Shown here: positions 1 to 8,480 of the stretch, in pieces | Position numbering within the stretch: the first letter of the stretch is position 1 | How the letters are laid out: every line of letters starts with the position of its first letter | Assembly (NCBI RefSeq): GCF_018132105.1 | Contig: NZ_JWHL01000007.1 | Coordinates: forward strand, 1-64,000 | Origin: Methanocalculus chunghsingensis | GTDB lineage: Archaea > Halobacteriota > Methanomicrobia > Methanomicrobiales > Methanocorpusculaceae | Length of the DNA: 64,000 bases | Reading direction: 5' to 3' | Position numbers and translations under genes: made by a program | The notes under the pieces: generated by a model | What the model saw: only the letters and a program-made list of their open reading frames with translations | Database searches by the model: none | Told to the model about the DNA's origin: nothing

Positions 1-210
1 TTTCAGAAACGCTGAGAGAAGCTGATCGCTATCCCCCTGCATCACATTCTCGGAATGGACATTGAGAAGGACAAGAATCCTGTCGGCATCATCGAAGGTG
101 AGCGTTGTACTCTCGACATCGCCTAGGAGTGTGCCTGCAAAGACATCCTTTGCGGCCCGGTACGTCCGGAGGAGGGTTCCGGCACTATCAAAGACTACTG
201 CAATGGTCAT
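1..210 (-). CDS. HAD-like protein, N-terminal part (runs off the window)
   Basis: Seventy codons are visible, beginning with ATG at 210 and open to the window edge. The N-terminus reads TIAVVFDSAGTLLRTY, in which D8-x-x-G11-T12 resembles HAD superfamily motif I (DxDGT) with the second Asp replaced by Ala, so normal phosphatase chemistry is not assured. It is divergent from the ribose-1,5-bisphosphate isomerase gene, with 48 bp between start codons, so the two probably share a promoter region. The catalytic half of the gene lies outside the window, so no substrate can be proposed. Confidence 0.6.
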   Translation of the reverse strand, partial: MTIAVVFDSAGTLLRTYRAAKDVFAGTLLGDVESTTLTFDDADRILVLLNVHSENVMQGDSDQLLSAFLK

Positions 211-258
211 CGGAAAGAGATACCACCTTTAATTAATATTATCAACGAGGGTTCATAT

Positions 259-1206
259 ATGCCTCTCACTACAACAGCCGAAGCAATCAGGTCAATGGAA
301 ATCCGTGGTGCAGGACGAATAGCACGTGCAGCAGCAGGTGCGCTCCGAGACCATGCAGAGATGATCTCCACTGATAATTTCACAGGTTTCAGAGACGGAA
401 TGTATCAGGCAGCTGATCTCCTCCGCTCAACCCGGCCAACAGCCGTCTCGCTGCCAAACGCCATTCATATCGTCATGCGGGATCTCAGGACGGCAACAGA
501 TGCAACAGATGCGCGCAACGGGATTATCAGAAACGCCGAGGCGTTCATCAGGTCATCGGAGGCAGCAGTCAGGACGATCGGCATGATCGGAGCCAACCAG
601 ATCAGAGACGGCGATACCATTCTGACCCACTGTAACTCGGAGGCTGCACTCGCCTGTATCATCGAGGCGAAGAAACAGGGGAAGGAGATAGAGGTCTTTG
701 CCACCGAGGTGAGGCCATGGAACCAGGGGAGACTGACCATCGAGGTGCTCAACCACCATGAGATCCCGACTCATTTCATCGTCGATTCAGCAGTCCGATC
801 CTTCATTAATGATGTCGATCTCGCCATCGCGGGTGCCGACGCCATCTCTGCCGATGGATCAGTCATCAATAAGATTGGAACCTCACAGATAGCCCTTGCA
901 GCTCATGAGGCACGGACGAAGATGATCATCGCCGCTGAGACCTACAAGTTCGCACCCTTATCCAGTATCGGACTTGAGATACCGGTTGAAGAGCGGCCGG
1001 GATCGGAGGTGCTTGCCGATGAGATCGCGCAGAAATATCCATTTGTCAGAGTGCGCAATCCGGTCTTTGACAGGACACCCGGTACCTATATCGATCTCAT
1101 CGTCACCGAAGAGGGGGTAATTCCACCCGAATATGCCCCGCTAATCATCAGGGAACATCTCGGATGGCGGGTGTCGGATCTTGACAGCCATCTTTTTGGC
1201 ACCTGA
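259..1206 (+). CDS. ribose-1,5-bisphosphate isomerase (eIF2B-like family)
   Basis: A 315-residue protein of the archaeal eIF2B-alpha-related isomerase family. It converts ribose 1,5-bisphosphate to ribulose 1,5-bisphosphate, the substrate of type III RuBisCO, which is encoded at 44158-45450. Seen: THCNSEA with Cys125 and GADAIS with Asp194. The 69-residue spacing matches that of the catalytic Cys/Asp pair of the characterised Thermococcus enzyme. The family also includes eIF2B-like and methylthioribose-1-phosphate isomerases, but length and motif context favour this assignment. Start ATG 259 is preceded by GAGG (248-251). No AMP phosphorylase gene is nearby, so the source of ribose 1,5-bisphosphate is not shown in the window. 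Confidence 0.88.
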   Translation: MPLTTTAEAIRSMEIRGAGRIARAAAGALRDHAEMISTDNFTGFRDGMYQAADLLRSTRPTAVSLPNAIHIVMRDLRTATDATDARNGIIRNAEAFIRSSEAAVRTIGMIGANQIRDGDTILTHCNSEAALACIIEAKKQGKEIEVFATEVRPWNQGRLTIEVLNHHEIPTHFIVDSAVRSFINDVDLAIAGADAISADGSVINKIGTSQIALAAHEARTKMIIAAETYKFAPLSSIGLEIPVEERPGSEVLADEIAQKYPFVRVRNPVFDRTPGTYIDLIVTEEGVIPPEYAPLIIREHLGWRVSDLDSHLFGT

Positions 1207-1262
1207 GAAGAAGGGATATCCTTTTTTCTCCCCACCATGCAAGATGAATGAGGAGATTTTTC

Positions 1263-2090
1263 ATGGGTATTGAATTTGTAAAACTACAAGGAAATGGAAA
1301 TGATTTCATCCTCATCGACGAGATGAAGGGAGAGATCATTCCGGAGGAGATGAAGCCGAAGTTTGCGATGTTATTCTGTGACCGCAGATTCGGAATAGGT
1401 GGGGATGGCATCCTCTTCATCTCCAAATCAGAAACTGCGGATATCAGAATGCGCCTGCTTCAGCCTGATGAATCAGAGGCAGAGATGTGCGGAAACGGAA
1501 TCCGCTGCCTCGTCAGGTACGCTTCTGACCGGGAGTATGTCAAAGAGGAGTGTACGGTCGAGACGATGGCAGGCATCATACCGGTGAAACTCGGATATAC
1601 CGCGGAGGGCGACTTCTTCGCAACAATTACGATGCCAACCCCCGCATTTGCCAGAAGTGAGATTCCGGCGACCGGAGATTCGGATGCCGACTATACAGAG
1701 GAAATTGCAACCTACCAGGTCTATGCGGCCAATACGGGAGTCCCTCATGCGGTCGTCTTCGTCAGTGAGATAGGTGCCATCGATCCGGAACAGATCGGCC
1801 CTGTTATCAGGAATCATCAGACATTCCCAAAAGGTGCCAATGTCAACTTTGTCGAGAAGGTTGCAGACAATACCCTTCGGATCCGGACATTTGAACGTGG
1901 TGTCGAGAGTGAGACGATGTCCTGCGGAACCGGTGCCACGGCATCAGCGGCAGTCGGCCGAAAACTCGGCTATGTCGGCAACGACGTCCTTGTCGAGACG
2001 AAGGGTGGCCCACTCAGGATCTCTTTTGGCGAGACGGTAACGATGACCGGACCTGCAGAGTCGGTCTACATCGGCATGATCCAGCTCTGA
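1263..2090 (+). CDS. dapF: diaminopimelate epimerase
   Basis: Interconverts LL- and meso-diaminopimelate in lysine synthesis. The 275-residue chain opens with the family's KLQGNGNDF motif and carries the two catalytic cysteines in MCGNG (Cys76) and SCGTG (Cys221), so it should be active. I start at ATG 1263: the in-frame ATG at 1248 is immediately followed by GAGGAG, which at 7-nt spacing is the Shine-Dalgarno site for 1263. It lies 56 bp downstream of the isomerase gene, on the same strand and possibly cotranscribed. A hairpin and T-run follow the stop. Aspartate kinase, another lysine-pathway enzyme, is at 56495. Confidence 0.95.
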   Translation: MGIEFVKLQGNGNDFILIDEMKGEIIPEEMKPKFAMLFCDRRFGIGGDGILFISKSETADIRMRLLQPDESEAEMCGNGIRCLVRYASDREYVKEECTVETMAGIIPVKLGYTAEGDFFATITMPTPAFARSEIPATGDSDADYTEEIATYQVYAANTGVPHAVVFVSEIGAIDPEQIGPVIRNHQTFPKGANVNFVEKVADNTLRIRTFERGVESETMSCGTGATASAAVGRKLGYVGNDVLVETKGGPLRISFGETVTMTGPAESVYIGMIQL

Positions 2091-2121
2091 AAACGTCAGA
2101 TAATAGGTAAAAAAATGAGAG

Positions 2122-2152
2122 CCGGAAGAATTTTCCGGTTATCGGTTTTTTT
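2122..2152 (+). terminator. hairpin plus T7 terminator after dapF
   Basis: CCGGAA (2122-2127) pairs perfectly with TTCCGG (2133-2138) across a 5-nt loop. A run of seven T follows at 2146-2152. It lies just after the dapF stop and between convergent genes. Archaeal RNA polymerase terminates at T-runs alone, so the hairpin may be an added stabiliser. Confidence 0.65.
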
Positions 2153-2185
2153 CTCGGCTGTTTTGCCATCACGTTGCGAGGGTCT

Positions 2186-2860
2186 TCAGCAGATCCGGAT
2201 GCCGTCTCCGGTGATGATAAAATCGAAATACTCTCCTTCCGGCCGTGAACGGTGTTTCACCACAATTGCACGCCTCTTCTCTTCCCTTCGTTCGATCCTG
2301 ATGATCGCCTTTGAGATATGGGAGAGCGAGGTGCCTCCAAGACCAGAGAACCGGTTTGTGGTGACATCCATATACACCTGATTGGTGATGAGTGCAGGGA
2401 TCTCATGCTTCCGTGTGAGAGAGAGGAGATCGATCATCTGCCTTCCAAGTACTTTAAGCGCGTCACCCCGCCGCTCCATCTCAGATCGGTAGAGGGCTGT
2501 GGCAGAGTCCAGAACAATGAGCCCGATCTTCTTCTTTTGAAAGATCTTCCCTGCATCAAGGATCATCAAACCCTGCTCAGCAAAGTCGATCGGTTCGTAG
2601 AGGAAGAGACGGGTTGCGAGATCTGCTGCGGGATCATCTCCTCCGGCAATCTGGGTGAAGCGATCCGGAGAGAAACCTTCGGTATCGAAGAAGATGACAC
2701 CCTCACCCTCTCTGAGAGTTGCCACCGCAGCCATCAGGGCGAGGGTGCTCTTTCCGCTCCCCGGCTCTCCATAAATCTGGGTGATCATCCTCCGTTCAAG
2801 GCCGCCGCCGAGGATCCGATCAAGGTCAGGGTTTCCGGTGCTTATCCGGTTTAACTCCAC
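2186..2860 (-). CDS. radB: DNA repair and recombination protein RadB
   Basis: RadA/RecA-type paralogue of euryarchaea, 224 residues. It has only the core ATPase: Walker A GEPGSGKST at residues 31-39 and Walker B LIVLDSATAL, with no N-terminal helix-hairpin-helix domain, which separates it from RadA. RadB binds ATP but hydrolyses it weakly and acts as a recombination mediator. I choose GTG at 2860, not the ATG at 2899, because AAGGAG lies 8 nt upstream and the start then overlaps the 3' end of larC (stop 2851) by 10 bp, as expected for translational coupling. RadB homologues begin close to the ISTGNPDLDRILGGG segment. Confidence 0.93.
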   Translation of the reverse strand: MELNRISTGNPDLDRILGGGLERRMITQIYGEPGSGKSTLALMAAVATLREGEGVIFFDTEGFSPDRFTQIAGGDDPAADLATRLFLYEPIDFAEQGLMILDAGKIFQKKKIGLIVLDSATALYRSEMERRGDALKVLGRQMIDLLSLTRKHEIPALITNQVYMDVTTNRFSGLGGTSLSHISKAIIRIERREEKRRAIVVKHRSRPEGEYFDFIITGDGIRIC

Positions 2861-4023
2861 CTCGTCAACTCCTTCCGTGCGGCTTCTTCTGCCTCCCACT
2901 TCACTTCACGGATCGGCCGCCCCTGCCTCACAGCTGCTGCCACAACGGCATCAAACTCTGCCTTGACGGTAAGGATCTTCCCCTTCCATGACCCGATCTT
3001 GACACCTATCTCATCCCCCTCAGAGAGCCTGACTCTGATAAACCGGCGATCTGCAATGAAGCGGTGAACCGAGGGGATGCACCGGACACCGAGTGTTCCA
3101 AGCTCTTCTGCAAGAATCAGGGCGAGCCGTTCAGAATCCTCCTGACGGCAGATAACCCTGATGAGGTGGCCCGGCCGCCCTTTCTTCATAATAAGCGGAC
3201 TTGCTGAGGCGTCCCTGGCACCTTCCCGGTGCAGACGGGCGATTGTTGCTGCAATCACCTCGCCATCCGCATCATCGATATTCGTCTCAAGAATATCGAC
3301 CCACACCCCGGGACCCCCGCTCTCAAGCATCATCACCCGGAGAATATTGGGCCGATCCGGTGGATCCCTGGTGCCCGCACCATAGCCGATTGATGTAATC
3401 GTCCCATCAGCCGGAGCCTCCTCACCAAAAGAGGAGAGGAACTCGGCAAGGAGTGCGGCACCTGTCGGGGTGGTCAGCTCACCGGTCTCCTCCAGGGAAG
3501 GACGGACAGTCAGTCCGGAATCCTGAAGGATATATGCCGTCGCAGGAGCAGGAACAGGCATTTTGCCGTGCGCGGAATTGATCGTTCCCATACCGAGCGG
3601 GACCGGGAGGACGGAGATGCGATCAGGGGAGAGGGAGAGGAGTGCAGTACATGCACCCACCACATCAGCGATCGCATCGTCTGCTCCGACCTCATGGAAG
3701 TGAGGGTGGTCACCATGGACACGCGCCTCAGCATCATGAATCCTGTGAAAGACCCGTTCTGCCATTTCTTTTGCTTTATCCGGCGCTTCAGCCATGGATA
3801 CACAATCAAGCACCTCTTTCAGGGTTCGTGTGCCTACTCCGGCACGGGTCTGAATATAGGTGGCAGTGATCCCCCGCCGCTTCACCTTTGTGATCACCGG
3901 CTCTCCAACAACCGATGCCATCGCTCTGGTGACGAGCGGTTCGTCTGCTCCGGCATCAAGGAGGGCACCGATAATCATATCCCCGGCAGCACCATTCGCG
4001 GGATCAAAGAGGATTGTCCGCAT
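2851..4023 (-). CDS. larC: nickel-pincer cofactor biosynthesis protein LarC
   Basis: A 390-residue protein of the DUF111/TIGR00299 family. In lactobacilli LarC is the CTP-dependent cyclometallase inserting nickel into the pyridinium dithiocarboxylate cofactor made by LarB and LarE. Seen: N-terminal ILFDPANGAAGDM and HFHEVGADDAIADVVG. No larB or larE is in the window, and the cofactor's client in methanogens is unclear, so the function rests on family membership. It overlaps radB by 10 bp downstream and is divergent from cdc48, with a 45-bp gap that holds a TATA-like CTTATATG. Confidence 0.85.
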   Translation of the reverse strand: MRTILFDPANGAAGDMIIGALLDAGADEPLVTRAMASVVGEPVITKVKRRGITATYIQTRAGVGTRTLKEVLDCVSMAEAPDKAKEMAERVFHRIHDAEARVHGDHPHFHEVGADDAIADVVGACTALLSLSPDRISVLPVPLGMGTINSAHGKMPVPAPATAYILQDSGLTVRPSLEETGELTTPTGAALLAEFLSSFGEEAPADGTITSIGYGAGTRDPPDRPNILRVMMLESGGPGVWVDILETNIDDADGEVIAATIARLHREGARDASASPLIMKKGRPGHLIRVICRQEDSERLALILAEELGTLGVRCIPSVHRFIADRRFIRVRLSEGDEIGVKIGSWKGKILTVKAEFDAVVAAAVRQGRPIREVKWEAEEAARKELTRWS

Positions 4024-4033
4024 CGTTAAACAC

Positions 4034-4042
4034 TACTTATAT
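4034..4042 (+). promoter_or_regulatory. TATA box for cdc48
   Basis: The sequence CTTATATG lies about 28-34 bp before ATG 4069. No Shine-Dalgarno motif stands before that ATG, which suggests a nearly leaderless transcript. It is the only TATA-like element in the 45-bp larC/cdc48 gap. Confidence 0.5.
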
Positions 4043-4068
4043 GTCCGGATACCGTTGACAATAAAGTA

Positions 4069-6480
4069 ATGCCTGAAGTTTTTCTGAAAGTCGATTCTGC
4101 ATATCCCGAAGATCTGGGTGGAGGGAAGGCACGGCTCGATCCAGAGACGATGCTGGCTCTCCGTGTATCTCCTGGAGACCTTGTAACCATCGAAGGAAAG
4201 AAACAGACAATCGCGAAGGTCTGGAGAGCGATGGCAAAGGACTGGGATCAGCAGAAGATCCGGATCGATAAGTTCACCCGTGAGAATGCGGCTGTTGCCA
4301 TCGGTGATCGGGTCAGGATAAAGAAGATTGAAGCGGTCATCGAGGCAAAGGAGGTGGTGATTGCACCGCCGGAGAATCTTCCCCCGAATCTCCCGATCAG
4401 CATGGAACATGCGGCACAAGGTCTGATCAACTTCCCAGTCTCAATCGGCGATGTCGTCCCTATCAGAGCGATGATGGTACCACAGCTCGTCGAGTTCAAA
4501 GTCATCAGTATTGAGCCCGAAGATGCGATGATCATCTCCAGAAACACGCAGATAATGATATCTGACAAGCCTGCTGCCGGGTTTGAGGGACTCAAGCGGA
4601 TCAGCTATGAAGATATCGGGGGGCTGAAGGATGAGCTCCAGCGGCTCCGTGAGACGATAGAACTCCCCATACGCCACCCCGAACTCTTCAAGACCCTGGG
4701 TATCGAGCCTCCAAAGGGTGTCCTCCTCTATGGACCCCCGGGGACAGGCAAGACCCTCATAGCCCGTGCGGTCGCCAATGAGTCGGGTGCACATTTCATC
4801 TCAATCGCCGGGCCGGAGGTGATCTCAAAGTACTATGGCGAGTCCGAACAGCGCCTCCGGGAAGTCTTTGAGGAGGCAAACGAGAACGCACCATCGATCA
4901 TCTTCATCGATGAACTCGACTCGATTGCCCCCAAGCGGGAGGATGTGACAGGCGAGGTTGAGCGCCGTGTCGTGGCACAGCTCCTGACGATGATGGACGG
5001 TCTTGAGGAGCGGGGCCAGGTCGTCGTCATCGGAGCGACGAACCGTCTCGATGCCATCGATCCCGCACTCCGACGGCCAGGACGGTTCGATCGTGAGATC
5101 GAGATCGGGGTACCCCCGACGGTTGACCGGGAGGAGATCCTTAATATCCATACACGCGGGATGCCGCTTGACGAAACGGTCCGAATCGATCTGATTGCCA
5201 CACAGACACATGGATTTGTTGGGGCAGATCTCGCAGCCCTCGCCAGGGAGGCAGCGATTCGATCGCTCCGCCGTCATCTGCCGATGATCGATCTTGAACA
5301 GGAGTCAATCCCTCAGGAGATCCTTGACGCACTGAAAGTGACCGGAAATGACTTCCGGGAGGCACAGCGGGAGGTATCCCCGTCTGCCATGCGTGAGGTG
5401 ATGCTTGAAGGAACGAATATCCGCTGGTCCGATATCGGGGGCCTTGTATCGGCACGGCAGGAGATCCGCGAGGCGGTCGAGCTCCCCCTCACCGAGAGGG
5501 AGAGGTTTGAGGAGCTTGGAATTCAGCCACCTAAAGGTGTCCTCCTCTATGGACCCCCCGGAACTGGCAAGACGCTGATCGCAAAGGCGGTAGCAACCGA
5601 GTCGGGTGCAAACTTTATTCCGGTCAAGGGTCCGCAGCTCCTCTCAAAATGGGTTGGTGAGAGTGAGCGGGCGGTCAGGGAGATCTTCAAAAAGGGGAGG
5701 CAGGTCGCGCCATCGATCATCTTCTTCGATGAGATGGATTCCCTGACACCGGCCAGGGGAGTTTCAGGGGAGGCATCCCACACCATTGAGAGCGTCCTCA
5801 ACCAGATCCTCACCGAGATCGACGGGATCGAGGAGATGCGGGATGTCGTTGTAATGGGGGCGACGAACAGGCCGGATATCGTCGATCCTGCCCTCCTCCG
5901 CCCCGGAAGATTTGACAGGCTCGTCTATATCGGGGAGCCGGACACGAAGGACCGTGAGATGATCATCAGGATCCATCTCAGGAGTATGCCGGTCCAGGGC
6001 GATCTCATCGAAGAATGGGTTGATCTCCTCGAAAACCTTGAGTATAGCTGTATCGTTTCGGCATTTGAGTCGATCGGAACCGGATCGGAGATTACCACAG
6101 ATGCGATCCGGTCCGCAGCAGAGGATCTCCCACGAAAAGACGAGAGACAACTGAAGCGATCGGAGATCAGGAAGCTCATCTTCGAATGTATCTCAGGATT
6201 CAAACAACAGTATTCAGATCCCGCCCGTAATGATCTCATCACAAAGATTGCACAGCAGACTGAAGGATACGTTGGATCTGATCTTGAAGGGCTCTGCCGC
6301 GAGGCAGGAATGCTTGCGATGCGTGAGGGTGTATCCAGGGTTGCTATCAGGCACTTCGAGGCGGCATTTGAGAAGATCCACCCCACAATGAATGAACGGC
6401 TGGTCGAGTACTATAAACGAATTCAGCAGCATTTCAAGGGTGGTCTTCCAAAGCAGTCACAACCAATTGAGTACCAGTAA
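4069..6480 (+). CDS. Cdc48/VCP-type AAA+ ATPase with an insertion in the second lid
   Basis: An 803-residue hexameric unfoldase of the Cdc48/p97/VAT family, feeding proteins to the proteasome and remodelling complexes. In order: N-domain (double-psi barrel, about 1-180), D1 with Walker A GPPGTGKT at 222 and Walker B IIFIDELD near 277, then D2 with Walker A GPPGTGKT at 495 and Walker B IIFFDEMD near 551. Both have the arginine-finger-region motif (RRPGRFD / LRPGRFD). Unusual: between RSMPVQGD and the expected helical lid sequence ([15 protein letters not shown]) there are about 75 extra residues (roughly 645-720), charged and predicted helical. In ordinary archaeal Cdc48 these segments are almost adjacent. 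The frame is intact, so this is an insertion and not an error. Confidence 0.95.
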   Translation: MPEVFLKVDSAYPEDLGGGKARLDPETMLALRVSPGDLVTIEGKKQTIAKVWRAMAKDWDQQKIRIDKFTRENAAVAIGDRVRIKKIEAVIEAKEVVIAPPENLPPNLPISMEHAAQGLINFPVSIGDVVPIRAMMVPQLVEFKVISIEPEDAMIISRNTQIMISDKPAAGFEGLKRISYEDIGGLKDELQRLRETIELPIRHPELFKTLGIEPPKGVLLYGPPGTGKTLIARAVANESGAHFISIAGPEVISKYYGESEQRLREVFEEANENAPSIIFIDELDSIAPKREDVTGEVERRVVAQLLTMMDGLEERGQVVVIGATNRLDAIDPALRRPGRFDREIEIGVPPTVDREEILNIHTRGMPLDETVRIDLIATQTHGFVGADLAALAREAAIRSLRRHLPMIDLEQESIPQEILDALKVTGNDFREAQREVSPSAMREVMLEGTNIRWSDIGGLVSARQEIREAVELPLTERERFEELGIQPPKGVLLYGPPGTGKTLIAKAVATESGANFIPVKGPQLLSKWVGESERAVREIFKKGRQVAPSIIFFDEMDSLTPARGVSGEASHTIESVLNQILTEIDGIEEMRDVVVMGATNRPDIVDPALLRPGRFDRLVYIGEPDTKDREMIIRIHLRSMPVQGDLIEEWVDLLENLEYSCIVSAFESIGTGSEITTDAIRSAAEDLPRKDERQLKRSEIRKLIFECISGFKQQYSDPARNDLITKIAQQTEGYVGSDLEGLCREAGMLAMREGVSRVAIRHFEAAFEKIHPTMNERLVEYYKRIQQHFKGGLPKQSQPIEYQ

Positions 6481-6492
6481 CTACTTAGTTGA

Positions 6493-6513
6493 GGGGAGAA
6501 AACACATCTCCCC
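6493..6513 (+). promoter_or_regulatory. hairpin covering the ribosome-binding site of the NSS transporter
   Basis: GGGGAGA (6493-6499) and TCTCCCC (6507-6513) form a perfect 7-bp stem with a 7-nt loop that ends exactly at ATG 6514. GGGGAG is the only Shine-Dalgarno-like sequence upstream, so the hairpin would hide it. In the open form it lies 14 nt from the ATG, further than usual. Confidence 0.6.
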
Positions 6514-7827
6514 ATGATACCTGAGACAGAGAAGGAACACTGGTCTTCAGGATTTGGATTTGTCCTTGCATCGATCGGTGCTGCCGTCGGTATCGGAAAT
6601 ATCTGGCGATTCTCGACGCATGTCGGTGAAAACGGGGGAGGGGCATTTCTTCTCCCATTCCTCCTCGCCGTCTTTCTTATCGCCCTCCCCTTGATGATCC
6701 TTGAGATCAAGGCCGGGCGTGCGCTCGCCGCCGATGTCGTCACCGCTTTTGAGAAGGTGCATCATCATTTCGATAAAGTTGGCTGGCTCTTTATTGCAGT
6801 CGGTTTTGTTATTCTCAGCTACTATCTTGTCATCACCGGGTGGACCCTCGCCTTTGTCTTTTACTCGTTGTTTGCCATTGAAGGTTGCTTTGATACATTC
6901 ACCGGGAGCTATGCTCCGGTCGCCTTCTTCATCATCTCAGCACTTCTGACAGGCGGTGTGGTCGCTCTTGGGGTTAAGGATGGGATCGAACGGGTTGTCC
7001 GCTGGTTTATCCCACTCAGCTTCTTCATCCTCATCGGTCTTGCGATCTATGTCATCACGCTTTCAGGGTACTGGAAAGGAATCGGATTCTTCCTCACCCC
7101 TGACTTCTCGGTTCTCTCTGATCCCATGCTCTGGGGATCCGCCTTCGGCCAGGCATTCTTCTCGCTCTCCGTCGGTACAGGCATTCTCCTTACCTATGGA
7201 TCATATCTGCGGCGATCTGTTCCGATCGCCCGTTCTGCCGTCTATATCACCCTGGCCGACCTCGCGGCAGCTATCCTCTCGGGATTGATCATCTTTCCGA
7301 TCGTCTTCACATATGGATTATCTCCTGCGATGGGGGTTGAACTGACCTTCGTCATCCTCCCACAGGCATTTGAGATGATCCCCTATGGTGCGTACGTTGG
7401 ATTTGCCTTCTTCCTCCTCCTCTTTGTATCCGCACTGACGGCGACCGTCTCGATGATCGAGATGCCGATTGCATCATTTATCGCACGAAGAGGAGTCTCG
7501 AGGAAGAGAGCAAGTCTCGCACTGACCGGAGGGGTACTCCTGATCGGCCTCCCCTCGGCACTCAGTTACTCGGCGATGAATCTCTCTGTTGGAGGAATCC
7601 CTTTTCTTGATCTCCTTGATGAGACCGCCGGGACATTCGGCCTCCCGTTTACGGCACTCGCAACAGCAATCGCTTTTGCCTGGTTCCTTGATCCGGCCCT
7701 CCTGCGGGAGAAAGGTGGCATGAAGGGGCCGATCCCCCATTTCATCCTCCAGATATGCAGGTATGTCATCCCTGTAGTGCTGATTATAACACTCCTCATC
7801 CTGACAATGGATCTGCTGGCAGGCTGA
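6514..7827 (+). CDS. sodium:solute symporter of the neurotransmitter (NSS/SNF) family
   Basis: A 437-residue polytopic membrane protein. The first helix carries the NSS signature GAAVGIGNIWRF with the unwound Na+/substrate site, followed by ENGGGAFLLPF. About 11-12 hydrophobic segments can be counted, as in prokaryotic members such as LeuT and MhsT, which import amino acids with sodium. Substrate cannot be read from the sequence. The start codon directly abuts a perfect hairpin that would mask its ribosome-binding site. It is followed 41 bp later by hxlB, but the two have no evident functional link. Confidence 0.9.
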   Translation: MIPETEKEHWSSGFGFVLASIGAAVGIGNIWRFSTHVGENGGGAFLLPFLLAVFLIALPLMILEIKAGRALAADVVTAFEKVHHHFDKVGWLFIAVGFVILSYYLVITGWTLAFVFYSLFAIEGCFDTFTGSYAPVAFFIISALLTGGVVALGVKDGIERVVRWFIPLSFFILIGLAIYVITLSGYWKGIGFFLTPDFSVLSDPMLWGSAFGQAFFSLSVGTGILLTYGSYLRRSVPIARSAVYITLADLAAAILSGLIIFPIVFTYGLSPAMGVELTFVILPQAFEMIPYGAYVGFAFFLLLFVSALTATVSMIEMPIASFIARRGVSRKRASLALTGGVLLIGLPSALSYSAMNLSVGGIPFLDLLDETAGTFGLPFTALATAIAFAWFLDPALLREKGGMKGPIPHFILQICRYVIPVVLIITLLILTMDLLAG

Positions 7828-7868
7828 TCGATACCCTGATAGAGAATGATCGCATATGCTCACCATAA

Positions 7869-8480
7869 ATGCAGAATGATGATGAGATAGCCACCTCGAT
7901 GCTTGAAACAGCTACGACAGTGACCCGTGTGGCCCGGAGAGTGAGAGAAGAGAAAGTACAGGAGCTTATATCCCTGATACTCTCTGGGAAGAGGATCTAT
8001 GTCGCTGGTGCCGGGCGATCGGGACTTGTAGCAAAAGCCTTTGCGATGCGGCTGATGCACCTTGGCTTCACCTGTTATGTCATCGGTGAGACGATCACAC
8101 CTGCATTTGAGTCCGGGGATGTGCTGATCGCCGTCTCAGGATCCGGGGAGACGAAGTCTGTGGTGAACACCTGTGAGAAGGTCAGGGAGCTGGGAGGGAT
8201 CATCTGCCTTATTACAGCAAACGAGCAGTCCGCAACCTTTCAGGATGCAGATATCGCAATCGATCTCGGAGAATCATCCGGTGATCACCGGATATCCCCA
8301 CAGGAGTATGAGATTCGCCAGATCACCGGGCAGTACCGCTCGGCATCCGTTCCGATCGGCCGGGGAGCTGCCTTTGAGATGGTCGCACTCGTCTTCTCTG
8401 ATGCCATCATCTCAGCCCTGATGAAGGCTCGTCACCTTGATCCGGAGGAGGTCAGGCAGCGGTTCTCAAATATGCAGTAA
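7869..8480 (+). CDS. hxlB: 6-phospho-3-hexuloisomerase (SIS domain)
   Basis: A 203-residue single-SIS-domain protein. It interconverts fructose 6-phosphate and D-arabino-3-hexulose 6-phosphate. In archaea this feeds the reverse ribulose monophosphate route to ribulose 5-phosphate, and with RuBisCO it takes part in the reductive hexulose-phosphate pathway described for Methanospirillum. Seen: VAGAGRSGLVAKAFAMRL near residues 41-58 and the phosphosugar-binding SGSGET motif. Length matches the family. The partner hexulose-6-phosphate synthase is not in the window. The last 15 bp overlap the convergent flavoprotein gene. Confidence 0.88.
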   Translation: MQNDDEIATSMLETATTVTRVARRVREEKVQELISLILSGKRIYVAGAGRSGLVAKAFAMRLMHLGFTCYVIGETITPAFESGDVLIAVSGSGETKSVVNTCEKVRELGGIICLITANEQSATFQDADIAIDLGESSGDHRISPQEYEIRQITGQYRSASVPIGRGAAFEMVALVFSDAIISALMKARHLDPEEVRQRFSNMQ

